Positions 44,134-52,037 of a stretch of DNA of 64,000 nucleotides are shown one piece after another. Source of the DNA: Streptomyces sp. BK340 (GTDB lineage: Bacteria; Actinomycetota; Actinomycetes; Streptomycetales; Streptomycetaceae). The stretch is taken from assembly GCF_007827595.1 (NCBI RefSeq), contig NZ_VISR01000014.1, positions 175,178 to 239,177 on the forward strand, written 5' to 3'. The position numbers and the translations under genes were made by a program. Within the stretch, counting starts at the first letter, position 1. The number at the start of each line of letters is the position of its first letter. The notes beneath the pieces were generated by a model, which did no database searches, was not told where the DNA came from, and saw only the letters and a list, made by a program, of their open reading frames with translations.

Positions 44134-45618
44134 GTGACGCCTGAATCCCAATCCCTCACCGGTACCGACGCCACCGCCGGGCCGCCGCCCGGCTGCCCGG
44201 CGCACGGCCTCGGTCCCGGAGGAGTGCACCGCCTCTACGGCCCCGACGCGGCGGACCTGGACGACCTCTACGAGCGGCTGCGGGAGGAGCACGGCACCGT
44301 CGCGCCCGTGCTGCTCCACGAGGACGTGCCGATGTGGGTGGTCCTCGGGCACTCCGAGAACCTGCACCTGGTCCGCAGCCCCTCCCAGTACGCCCGGGAC
44401 AGCCGGATCTGGACCCCGCTGCAGGAGGGCATGGTCAAGCCCGACCACCCGCTCATGCCGCACATCGCCTGGCAGCCGATCTGCTCGCACGCCGAGGGCG
44501 ACGAGCACCAGCGGCTGCGCGGGGCGGTCACCGGCGCCATGTCGACCATCGACCACCGCAGCATGCGCCGCCACATCGGCCGCTACACCCAGGAGCTGGT
44601 CAACGACTTCTGCGAACGCGGCCGGGCCGACCTCGTCTCCCAGTTCGCCGAGCACCTGCCGATGGCCGTCATGTGCGAGATCCTCGGCATGCCCGAGGAG
44701 TACAACGACCGGATGGTGCAGGCCGCCCGCGACGCGCTCAAGGGCACCGAGACCGCCATCGAGAGCCATGCCTACGTCATGGACGCGCTGAGCCGGCTCA
44801 CCACCCGCCGCCGGGCCCGGCCCGACGACGACTTCACCAGTCACCTCATCACCCACCCCGCGGGACTGACCGACGACGAGGTCCGCGAACACCTGCGCCT
44901 CGTCCTCTTCGCGGCCTACGAGGCCACCGCCAACCTGCTCGCCAACGCGCTGCGCATGGTCCTCACCGAGCCGGGCTTCCGCGCCCAGCTCAACGGCGGC
45001 CAGATGACCGTGCCGGAGGCGATCGAGCAGTCCCTGTGGGACGAGCCGCCGTTCAGCACCGTCCTCGGCTACTTCGCCAAGCAGGACACCGAGCTGGGGG
45101 GCCAGCGCATCCGCAAGGGCGACGGGCTGCTCTTCGCGCCGGCCCCGGGCAATGTGGACCCGCGGGTGCGGCCCGACCTGTCGGCCAACATGCAGGGCAA
45201 CCGCTCCCACCTCGCCTTCGGCGGCGGCCCCCACGAGTGCCCCGGCCAGGACATCGGCCGTGCCATCGCCGACGTCGGCGTGGACGCCCTGCTGACGCGG
45301 CTCTCGGACATCCAGCTGGACTGTGCCGAGGAGGACCTGCGCTGGCGGTCGTCGATCGCCTCCCGGCACCTGGTGGCCCTGCCGGTGCGCTTCGAACCGA
45401 AGCCCCAGCAGGACGCCGGCCTCCCGCCCAGCCCGTCGCACATCCCGACCCAGCGCGCCACCTGGCAGGTCGGCTCCGTCCGCCCGGAACCGGCCGCCGT
45501 GCCGGAGCCCGCCCCGGCGATCCCGCGCCCGGCCCACGAGCCGGCCCCCGTGGCACCGGCGCAGCCCCGCCGGCAGAGCGTGTGGCAGCGGATGCTGCGC
45601 TGGTGGCGAGGGGAGTGA
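44134..45618 (+). CDS. cvnE9: Conservon 9 cytochrome P450 CvnE9 (RarE), CYP157C-like
   Basis: The 494-residue P450 has heme-ligand loop FGGGPHECPGQDIG with Cys369. The K-helix EXXR motif is replaced by EQSLW (residues 298-302), so neither the conserved Glu-Arg pair spacing nor the Arg is present. This is the hallmark described for the CYP157 family, including the S. coelicolor conservon 9 enzyme. The I-helix reads FAAYEATANL. About 65 extra residues at the C-terminus are Pro-rich and end in the basic amphipathic RRQSVWQRMLRWWRGE, possibly a membrane or complex anchor. The GTG at 44134 is preceded by CCGGAGCGAC. Confidence 0.92.
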   Translation: MTPESQSLTGTDATAGPPPGCPAHGLGPGGVHRLYGPDAADLDDLYERLREEHGTVAPVLLHEDVPMWVVLGHSENLHLVRSPSQYARDSRIWTPLQEGMVKPDHPLMPHIAWQPICSHAEGDEHQRLRGAVTGAMSTIDHRSMRRHIGRYTQELVNDFCERGRADLVSQFAEHLPMAVMCEILGMPEEYNDRMVQAARDALKGTETAIESHAYVMDALSRLTTRRRARPDDDFTSHLITHPAGLTDDEVREHLRLVLFAAYEATANLLANALRMVLTEPGFRAQLNGGQMTVPEAIEQSLWDEPPFSTVLGYFAKQDTELGGQRIRKGDGLLFAPAPGNVDPRVRPDLSANMQGNRSHLAFGGGPHECPGQDIGRAIADVGVDALLTRLSDIQLDCAEEDLRWRSSIASRHLVALPVRFEPKPQQDAGLPPSPSHIPTQRATWQVGSVRPEPAAVPEPAPAIPRPAHEPAPVAPAQPRRQSVWQRMLRWWRGE

Positions 45619-45633
45619 GTGAGCGGAGCGCGG

Positions 45634-46587
45634 TCAGGGTTCCTGGCCCGCCCACTGTTCGGGCGAGTGCCAGGCCGCCAGCGTCCGCCCGCTGACGAAC
45701 GTGTGCTCCGCCCCCGTCACCGGATCGGTGAACTCCAGCCTCCGTGCGAGCAGTTGCAGCGGACGCCGGAAGTCGCCGGGCGGTACGGGGGCGGTCACCT
45801 CCGGGTACAGCGGGTCGCCGAGGATGGGGATGCCCAGTGCACTCAGGTGCACCCGCAGCTGGTGGGTCTGCCCCGTCTCCGGGACGAGCCGGTACCGGCC
45901 CAGCGCGGCCCGGTGTTCGGCCAGCTCCACCCGGGTCACGGCGTTGGGTTCGCCCTCGATCTCCCGGGCGGCCGGAATGCCGCGCTCCTTCAGGATCCGG
46001 CTGCGCACGGTCCGGGGCAGGGCGAGCGAGGCGTCGTACGGTGCGATCGCCTCGTACTCCTTGCGGACCAGCCGGTCCGCGAACAGCGTCTGGTACGCGC
46101 CGCGCTCCTCGGGCCGCACCGTGAACAGCACGAGGCCGGCGGTGAGCCGGTCCAGCCGGTGTGCGGCGGACAGCGACGGGATGCCCAGCTCGGTGCGCAG
46201 CCGGGCCAGCACGGTCTGGGTGACATGCGTGCCGCGCGGGGTCGTCGCGAGGAAGTGCGGCTTGTCGGCCACGACGATGTGCGCGTCCCGGTGGACCACC
46301 TCCAGCGGGAAGGGCACCGGCACCTCGGCGGGCAGCTCCCGGTGGAACCACACGAACATCCCCGGCTCGTACGGCGCGTCCGGCGCCACCGCCCGCCCGT
46401 CGGTCCCGACGACCCGCCCCGCGTCCAGCATCGCCCGAACCACCCCGGGCCCGGCCCCGGACAGCCGCTCCACCAGATACTCGCCCACACTGGCCCACGA
46501 CCCGTCCACGGGCAGCCGAACCCGCACCGGGTCCACCCCGTCACGCTGGGGTAGGGGAGGGGCCGGGATACGGGTTCTGCGTCTCAT
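45634..46587 (-). CDS. RluA-family pseudouridine synthase
   Basis: The 317-residue enzyme isomerises uridine in rRNA or tRNA. The catalytic motif is HRLDRLTAGL with Asp146. Other family blocks are VVADKPHFLATTPRG, RTVRSRI and ETGQTHQLRVHLSALGIPILGD. A weak S4-like region precedes the core. The target base cannot be told from the sequence. The ATG at 46587 is used; a GTG one codon upstream is possible. It is convergent with cvnE9, with only 15 bases between the stops. Confidence 0.92.
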   Translation of the reverse strand: MRRRTRIPAPPLPQRDGVDPVRVRLPVDGSWASVGEYLVERLSGAGPGVVRAMLDAGRVVGTDGRAVAPDAPYEPGMFVWFHRELPAEVPVPFPLEVVHRDAHIVVADKPHFLATTPRGTHVTQTVLARLRTELGIPSLSAAHRLDRLTAGLVLFTVRPEERGAYQTLFADRLVRKEYEAIAPYDASLALPRTVRSRILKERGIPAAREIEGEPNAVTRVELAEHRAALGRYRLVPETGQTHQLRVHLSALGIPILGDPLYPEVTAPVPPGDFRRPLQLLARRLEFTDPVTGAEHTFVSGRTLAAWHSPEQWAGQEP

Positions 46588-46605
46588 CACCGCCCAGCGT
46601 AGGTG

Positions 46606-48117
46606 CTACACCGCGACCGCCTCCGCCGCCTCCGGCTCCACCGTCGCCGTACGAGGTCGGTACCTCCGGTAGGCCGTGCCCGCCGCGACAGTCCCGCCGA
46701 GGAACAGCACCGTGAACCACCGGAAGTACCAGTGCCCGCCCGCCGGGTCGTACACTGCCGCGCGCGGCCAGGCCAGGTTGACCGTCATCGCGAGGCCGTA
46801 GAGGAGGGCCAGGGCGTTGACCGGGATCCCCCAGCGGCCGAGGGAGAAGAGAGGGGCGCCCGTCTCGTCGGTGCCGGTCGAGGAGAACCGTCCGCGCAGG
46901 CGGCTGAGCAGCAGCGGGCCCGTCACCATCGCGTAGGCCAGGTACAGCATCACGATGCAGGTCGTGCCGATGGCCAGGAACGCCTCCGGTGAGGCGAAGT
47001 CGAGCAGCAGCAGGACGGCGGCCAGGACGCCCACCACCAGGGCGGGGGCGCCGGGCATGCCCGTGCGGGCATTGACCCGGGCCAGACGGCGGGCGAAGGG
47101 CAGCTGTCCGTCGCGGGCCATGGAGAACAGCATGCGGCAGGCCGCTGTCTGGATCGCGAGCGTGGCGACGGCTATCGCCACCACGACATCGGCCAGCAGC
47201 ACCCGGCCCACCCCGTCGCCGAGACTGCTGGTGAGGACGTAACTCAGCCCGTCCACAGCCAGTTTCCCGTCGGTGAGGCTGGGCGCGGCGAGGATGCCGC
47301 CGAGGACGACGAGGCCACCGAGCAGGCCGGCCGCACCGAGGGCGGTGAGGATGGTGCGCGGTGCCGTGCGTCGTGGATGGTGGGTCTCCTCGCTCATTTC
47401 GCCCGCGCTGTCGAAGCCGATCATCACGTACGCCGCCGTGAAGGAGCCGATCAGCAGTGCCCCGGACAGGCCGGTCCCGGCGGCGCCCGTGCTGTGGAAG
47501 GTGATCCCGGGGGAGCGCCGGGAGTGGGTCAGCAGGAGGACCACGATCAGCAGCGCACCGATGATCTCGGCGGTCACGCCGACCCGGTTGACCATGGACA
47601 TCACGCGGTTGTCGGCGAGGTTGACCAGCGTGGTCAGCGCCAGCAGGGCCATGCCGAGCACCGCCGCGTTGGCGGCGCCGTCGGCGGAGGTGGGCGAGGA
47701 GTCGGTGCCGATCAGCTGGAAGCCGGACCAGAGCGCCGGCAGCACCATCTGCAGGGCCAGCGCGGCCGCCGCCACGACCACGATCTGCCCGATCACCATG
47801 ATCCAGCCGGCGAACCAGCCGAAGGCGGGGGTCGCCAGGCGCGAGGACCACTGGTAGATGGCCCCGGAGATGGGGTAGCGCGCGGCCAGTTCCGCGAAGC
47901 AGGCGGCGACCAGCAGCTGGCCGATCAGCACGGCCGGCCAGGCCCAGAAGAAGAGCGGCCCGCCGAAGGAGTAGCCGAAGGCGAAGAACTGGAAGACGGT
48001 CGTCAGGACGGAGATGAAGGAGAATCCGGCGGCGAAGGAGGCGTACCGGCCCAGGCTGCGATGCAGCTCTTGGTGGTAGCCGAACTCCTCCAGAGAACGG
48101 TCGTCGGTCGTCGTCAC
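46606..48117 (-). CDS. APC permease, urea-carboxylase-linked (UctT type)
   Basis: The 503-residue transporter has about 12 hydrophobic segments in the APC fold. Its N-terminal region (LHRSLGRYASFAAGFSFISVLTTVFQFFAFGYSFGG, cited by the parts SLGRYASFAAGFS and FGYSFGGPLFFW) resembles the permeases associated with urea carboxylase systems. Its promoter carries an operator almost identical to that of the carboxylase operon 8 kb away, which supports that link. The start GTG at 48117 follows AGGCAGGTG. The substrate may be urea, guanidine or a related amine. Confidence 0.85.
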   Translation of the reverse strand: MTTTDDRSLEEFGYHQELHRSLGRYASFAAGFSFISVLTTVFQFFAFGYSFGGPLFFWAWPAVLIGQLLVAACFAELAARYPISGAIYQWSSRLATPAFGWFAGWIMVIGQIVVVAAAALALQMVLPALWSGFQLIGTDSSPTSADGAANAAVLGMALLALTTLVNLADNRVMSMVNRVGVTAEIIGALLIVVLLLTHSRRSPGITFHSTGAAGTGLSGALLIGSFTAAYVMIGFDSAGEMSEETHHPRRTAPRTILTALGAAGLLGGLVVLGGILAAPSLTDGKLAVDGLSYVLTSSLGDGVGRVLLADVVVAIAVATLAIQTAACRMLFSMARDGQLPFARRLARVNARTGMPGAPALVVGVLAAVLLLLDFASPEAFLAIGTTCIVMLYLAYAMVTGPLLLSRLRGRFSSTGTDETGAPLFSLGRWGIPVNALALLYGLAMTVNLAWPRAAVYDPAGGHWYFRWFTVLFLGGTVAAGTAYRRYRPRTATVEPEAAEAVAV

Positions 48118-48151
48118 GGCGGCACCTGCCTAGGGGGGCGCGGGGAGTGAG

Positions 48152-48171
48152 TTCCTGTCGAGCGACAGAAA
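48152..48171. promoter_or_regulatory. TetR-type operator of the permease gene (site B)
   Basis: TTCCTGTCG-AG-CGACAGAAA matches operator A (39960-39981) except at one arm position and the two-base centre. The outward flank AATTAG is also shared, and places a TAATTT box (minus strand, 48174-48169) at the same point relative to the gene start. Confidence 0.75.
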
Positions 48172-48268
48172 TTAGGGACCCGCTGTTTCCTCCGCGTCTC
48201 ACGGGCGTGTCCGGCACGGGCCCAAGTCCTCACGCCCTGGCGCAAGGCCGTCGGTGCGAACACGCGAA

Positions 48269-48299
48269 AGCGGCGGCACCCGGTCAGGGTGCCGCCGCT
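48269..48299 (-). terminator. Terminator after the siderophore-interacting protein gene
   Basis: A 13-pair stem (AGCGGCGGCACCC / GGGTGCCGCCGCT) closes a 5-base loop 10 bases beyond the gene's stop. The 88 bases from here to the permease operator hold nothing I can name. Confidence 0.8.
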
Positions 48300-48309
48300 C
48301 GCGAAGGGT

Positions 48310-49158
48310 TCAGGCCGCCGCCGCGCCGTCACTCTCCTGCTCGGCCTCGATGCGCGCGTTCCAGTCCCGCTTGGAGGCCTGCCAGCCGTCCTCGTTGTGG
48401 CCGAGGCGCCAGTAGCCGGAGATCGACAGGTCCTCGCGCGGAATCTGCAGCTCGAGCCGGAGCAGCCGGCGCAGCTCCTTCACGAAGCTCGCCTCGCCGT
48501 GCACGAACGCGTGCATCCGGCCCTCGGGGAACTCCAGCGCGTGCACGGCCGCCACCAGGGCCTCGCCCACCGGCCGGTCCCCGCGGTGCACCCAGACGAC
48601 CTCCACCTCGGAGTCGATCTTCTGCTCCTCCTCGGGGCCGGACACCTCCACGAAGGCGTACGCCCGGGCGTCGGAGGGCAGCGTCTCCAGGGCGCGGGCG
48701 ATCGCGGGCAGCGCGCTCTCGTCACCGGCGAGCAGATGCCAGTCGGCGCTCGGGTCGGGCGCGTACGCACCCCCCGGGCCCATGAAGCGCACGCTCTCAC
48801 CGGGCTGCACCCGGGTGGCCCACGGCCCGGCCAGACCCTCGTCACCATGGATCACGAAGTCCAGGGTCAGCTCGCGGTGCTCGGGATCCCAGGCGCGCAC
48901 GGTGTACGTCCGCGTCACCGGCCACTGCTCACGGGGGAACTCCGCGCGGATCCGCTCCACGTCGAAGGGCTCCGGGTAGGTCACGCCAGGAGGGCCGAAC
49001 AGCAGCTTCACATAGTGGTCGGTGCAGGTGTCCGCGGCGAAATCGGCGAGGCCCTCGCCGCCGAGCACCACACGCTGCATATGCGGCGTGAGCCGCTCCG
49101 TGCGCACCACCTGGGCGGTATGGAGCTTGCGCGGCTTTCGTCCCGGACGCTCTGCCAT
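48310..49158 (-). CDS. Siderophore-interacting protein (FAD-dependent ferric reductase)
   Basis: The 282-residue protein has the SIP fold: an FAD-binding barrel with TRTYTVRAWD and DFVIHGDEGLAGPWATRVQPGESV, then an NAD(P)H-binding domain with LLAGDESALPAIARALE and the C-terminal LSISGYWRLGHNED. It should release iron from imported ferric siderophores by reduction. The ATG at 49158 follows CAGGAGG. A DmdR/IdeR-type iron box lies 22 bases upstream, so expression should rise in low iron. No siderophore synthesis or uptake gene is adjacent. Confidence 0.93.
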   Translation of the reverse strand: MAERPGRKPRKLHTAQVVRTERLTPHMQRVVLGGEGLADFAADTCTDHYVKLLFGPPGVTYPEPFDVERIRAEFPREQWPVTRTYTVRAWDPEHRELTLDFVIHGDEGLAGPWATRVQPGESVRFMGPGGAYAPDPSADWHLLAGDESALPAIARALETLPSDARAYAFVEVSGPEEEQKIDSEVEVVWVHRGDRPVGEALVAAVHALEFPEGRMHAFVHGEASFVKELRRLLRLELQIPREDLSISGYWRLGHNEDGWQASKRDWNARIEAEQESDGAAAA

Positions 49159-49179
49159 CACGGCCTCCTGCTGCATTGG

Positions 49180-49198
49180 TTAGGTTTACCTAAGTTAG
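49180..49198. promoter_or_regulatory. Iron box (DmdR1/IdeR-type operator)
   Basis: TTAGGTTTACCTAAGTTAG matches the 19-base actinobacterial iron box in 14 of 19 positions by my alignment on the reverse strand. It contains the perfect dyad TTAGGT-TT-ACCTAA only on one side. It precedes the siderophore-interacting protein gene. Confidence 0.7.
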
Positions 49199-49212
49199 CA
49201 TCTCTCTCTGGT

Positions 49213-49264
49213 CGAGAGGCCTCTCGCAAGGCCTTGGTGAACGCGCTTTGCCGGAATATTCCGG
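49213..49264. other. Two perfect 14-base palindromes
   Basis: CGAGAGGCCTCTCG at 49213-49226 and CCGGAATATTCCGG at 49251-49264 lie between the iron box and the exonuclease stop. Neither has a loop, so they look more like protein sites than terminators. The second ends 6 bases from the exonuclease stop codon. Confidence 0.5.
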
Positions 49265-49270
49265 TCGGAC

Positions 49271-50191
49271 TCACTGTCCCAGTGTCGTCAGCAACCGCTG
49301 CAGGGAGCCGCCCAGCCCCCAGCGCGCCGCCAGTTCCTCGAGTCCCGCCGGATCCCGCGGGGTGTGCGGCAGCGTGGTGTCGACGTCCGGCAGCGGGACG
49401 TCGTCGGCCACCCGCACCACCTTCGGCGCGACCGCGACATACGGCCTGGCCTCGGTCAGCCGCTTGCGCTGCGACGGCGTGAGCTTCGCCTTCGGGTCGT
49501 CGACCGCCGCCATGATCCCGGCCAGGTCGCCGAACTCGGCGAGCAGCTTGGCGGCCGTCTTCTCGCCGATCCCGGACACGCCCGGCAGGCCGTCGCTCGG
49601 GTCGCCGCGCAGCAGTGCCAGATCCGCGTACCCCCGCCCGTCGACCCCATACTTCCCACGCAGTACGGCCTCGTCGGTCAGCTGCAGCGTGCCGACCCCC
49701 TTCAGCGGGTACAGCACGCGGATGCCGCGCTCGTCGTCGACGAGCTGATACAGGTCGCGGTCGCCGGTGACGATGTCGACCGGTCCGTCGGCGCGCGCGG
49801 TGAACGTGCCGATCACGTCGTCCGCCTCGTAGTCCGCGACCCCGACCCGGGCGATGCCGACCGCGTCCAGCACGGCCTCGATGACCGGCACCTGCGGGGT
49901 GAGCGTGTCCGGTACCTCCTCCTCGTCCGGCGTGCCCTCGTGCTCCTCGGCGACCCGGTGCGCCTTGTAGGTGGGGATCAGGTCCACCCGCCACTGCGGC
50001 CGCCAGTCGGCGTCCATGCAGGCCACCAGCTTCGCCGGCCGGTGGTCCTGGACCAGCCGGTCGATGAAGTCGAGCAGTCCCCGCACGGCGTTCACCGGCG
50101 TACCGTCGGGCGCCCGCACGGAGTCCGGCACGCCGAAGTAGGCGCGGAAGTACAGCGAGGCGGTGTCGAGAAGCATGAGTCGTCCGGTCAC
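49271..50191 (-). CDS. 5'-3' exonuclease (PolI N-terminal/flap nuclease type)
   Basis: The 306-residue protein is a stand-alone version of the 5' nuclease domain of DNA polymerase I. Metal-binding acids appear in LMLLDTASLYFRAYFG, ACMDADWRPQWR, DYEADDVIGT and IVTGDRDLYQLV. The helix-hairpin-helix DNA contact is SDGLPGVSGIGEKTAAKLL. It should remove RNA primers or flaps. No polymerase domain is present. The start is uncertain: GTG at 50191 (VTGRLMLL) or ATG at 50176; the open frame extends to 50260 but without a site. Iron regulation of the neighbour is separate. Confidence 0.9.
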   Translation of the reverse strand: MTGRLMLLDTASLYFRAYFGVPDSVRAPDGTPVNAVRGLLDFIDRLVQDHRPAKLVACMDADWRPQWRVDLIPTYKAHRVAEEHEGTPDEEEVPDTLTPQVPVIEAVLDAVGIARVGVADYEADDVIGTFTARADGPVDIVTGDRDLYQLVDDERGIRVLYPLKGVGTLQLTDEAVLRGKYGVDGRGYADLALLRGDPSDGLPGVSGIGEKTAAKLLAEFGDLAGIMAAVDDPKAKLTPSQRKRLTEARPYVAVAPKVVRVADDVPLPDVDTTLPHTPRDPAGLEELAARWGLGGSLQRLLTTLGQ

Positions 50192-50745
50192 GGTCGCATC
50201 ATGCCGTACGGCACTGACGGTCACCTGCCGCCACGGATCCACCCCTGTGGGCTGGGCCACTCAGGTCGCCGTCGTCGGCGTGGTCGTCCTCGCGCCCGTG
50301 GCCGGAGGCATGGGGATCTTCGGCTCGTCCTCCGGTGGGCGCCGGTGGCCCGCAAGGGTGCCGGGAGCGGGGCGGCCGGGTGACCTGACCTTCCCGACCA
50401 CCCCCACCGCGGCGTCTCCGGGCGCCACCCCTCGCGGTGCATCCGGGCGCCGGCCTCCGCCGGATTTCTCACGGTCAGGATCCGGCCAACCACGGAGCGC
50501 CATGGGCCCTGCCCCCGCGGGAACACGAAGGCCCGCTCCGGCCTTGAACCAGGGGAGACCCGTCCCGCACGGCGAGCGGCCGCACTGGCGCGAACCATGG
50601 GGGTGCGGGCCCACCGGCGTGTCGGGGATGTGACAGCCGCATGAAACGGTTTGCCGAACATGCGTAGGGTGCAGACAACTCATCAGGGGTGTGTCCGGCG
50701 GTGGACACCCTGTCGGCGCGACGAGTGAAGGAGGGAGCCGGAGCG
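50192..50745. other. Long region without a confident gene
   Basis: These 554 bases hold the divergent control regions of the exonuclease and the XRE-cupin gene. A plus-strand open frame (50163-50633) contains one hydrophobic stretch but begins inside the exonuclease gene and lacks a ribosome site. TAGGGT at 50665-50670 is a possible -10 box of the regulator gene. Otherwise I see nothing to name. Confidence 0.5.
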
Positions 50746-51318
50746 ATGGGCGACCACAAAGAGCAGCAGCCCGTGCGGGTGGGCGCGGCCGTCCGGCGGC
50801 GTCGCCGTGCGCTGGAGCTCACCCTCGCCGTCGTGGCCGAGCGCAGTGGCCTCTCGGTGCCCTTCCTCAGCCAGGTCGAGAACGACCGGGCCCGCCCGAG
50901 CCGCACCTCCCTGGAGAAGCTGGCCGACGCCCTGCGCACCACGGCCGTGGAACTCCTCGCCGCCGCCGACCCGGCCTGCAGTGTGGACGTCGTCCGTGGC
51001 GAGCCCCTCGACGAGGGCGACTTCGACCCGCGCACCCGCTCCCTGGTGCGTGGCCACCACCAGCTGCACGCCTCCGAGTTCACCGGCGACCACGACGCCG
51101 GCCGCGAGTTCCAGCACCGCAACGACGAGCTGATGTACGTCGCCGACGGCGCGGTCGAGATCGAGGCCGAGGGCCGCGCGTACCGCCTCGGACGGGGCGA
51201 CACCCTCTACCTCACCGGCGGAGTCCGGCATCGCTGGCGGGCCACCGTCCCCGACACGCGGGTCATCGTGGTCGCGGTCGCCGAACACATCGAGGCCGTG
51301 CAGGACCGGCCCCGCTAG
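50746..51318 (+). CDS. XRE-family regulator with cupin sensor domain
   Basis: The 190-residue regulator has an N-terminal HTH (AAVRRRRRALELTLAVVAERSGLSVPFLSQVENDRARPSRTSLEKLADAL, cited by RALELTLAVVAERSG and SQVENDRARPS) and a C-terminal cupin (RNDELMYVADGAVEIEAEGRAYRLGRGDTLYLTGGVRHRWR). The cupin probably senses a small ligand. Such MerR-like/PuuR-like proteins control nearby amine or sugar genes. The ATG at 50746 has AAGGAGGGAG upstream. The next gene starts on the last base of its stop codon, so the two form a coupled pair. Confidence 0.92.
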   Translation: MGDHKEQQPVRVGAAVRRRRRALELTLAVVAERSGLSVPFLSQVENDRARPSRTSLEKLADALRTTAVELLAAADPACSVDVVRGEPLDEGDFDPRTRSLVRGHHQLHASEFTGDHDAGREFQHRNDELMYVADGAVEIEAEGRAYRLGRGDTLYLTGGVRHRWRATVPDTRVIVVAVAEHIEAVQDRPR

Positions 51319-52037
51319 TGCGAGTCGTCTCCCTGGTCCCGTCTCTCACCGAGGCGGTCGCCGTGACACTGCCCGGAGTCCTGGTCGGGGCCACCGACTG
51401 GTGCAGCCGTCCCGCGGACCTCGACGTCAGCCGGATCGGCGGCACGAAGAACCCGGACACGGAGCGGATCATCGGCCTCGCCCCCGACCTGGTGATCGCC
51501 AACGAGGAGGAGAACCGCGCCCCCGACCTGGACGCCCTGCGCGCGGCGGGCCTCGACGTGCTGGTCACCGAGGTGCGGACGGTGCCGCAGGCCTTCCGGG
51601 AGCTGGAGCGGGTGCTGACCGGGTGCGGCGCACCGGCCCGGCAGCCCTGGCTGGACGAGGCCGAGGCCGCCTGGACCGGGCTTCCCGGACCCGGGAGCCC
51701 TGTGACCGCGGTCGTGCCGATCTGGCGCCGCCCCTGGATGGTCCTGGGCCGGGACACCTTCGCGGGTGACGTGCTGGCCCGTCTCGGCGTGCACCACATC
51801 CACGCCACGCACTCCGATCGCTATCCCCGCGTGCCCCTGGAAGAACTGCGGGCGGCCGCCCCGGACGTCGTGGTGCTGCCGGACGAGCCCTACCGCTTCA
51901 CCGCCGACGACGGCCCCGAGGCCTTCCCGGGCCTGCCCTGCGCCCTGGTCAGCGGACGACACCTGACCTGGTACGGACCGTCGCTGGCAGAGGCGCCACG
52001 GGTGCTGGCCGAGGCGCTGCGAGCAGCTCACCGCTGA
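51318..52037 (+). CDS. Helical-backbone metal/cobalamin-binding protein (BtuF-like, no signal peptide)
   Basis: The 239-residue protein matches class III periplasmic metal receptors: RVVSLVPSLTEAV at the start, APDLVIANEEENRAPDLDAL in the first lobe, a long helical linker, and HLTWYGPSL at the end. These usually bind ferric siderophores or cobalamin at the membrane, but this one has no export signal and would remain in the cytoplasm. The GTG at 51318 shares one base with the XRE-cupin stop, so it may be under the regulator's control or be its partner. Its 3' end overlaps the convergent TDT gene by 89 bases. Confidence 0.85.
   Translation: MRVVSLVPSLTEAVAVTLPGVLVGATDWCSRPADLDVSRIGGTKNPDTERIIGLAPDLVIANEEENRAPDLDALRAAGLDVLVTEVRTVPQAFRELERVLTGCGAPARQPWLDEAEAAWTGLPGPGSPVTAVVPIWRRPWMVLGRDTFAGDVLARLGVHHIHATHSDRYPRVPLEELRAAAPDVVVLPDEPYRFTADDGPEAFPGLPCALVSGRHLTWYGPSLAEAPRVLAEALRAAHR

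Noticed and set aside
41009..45618. Two-component system reading of the conservon
   Set aside because: The ATPase has kinase-type N and G boxes but no response regulator follows; roadblock, DUF742, GTPase and P450 genes define a conservon.
50163..50633. Plus-strand open frame with one hydrophobic stretch
   Set aside because: It starts inside the exonuclease gene, lacks a ribosome site and has poor codon bias; I prefer a regulatory region.
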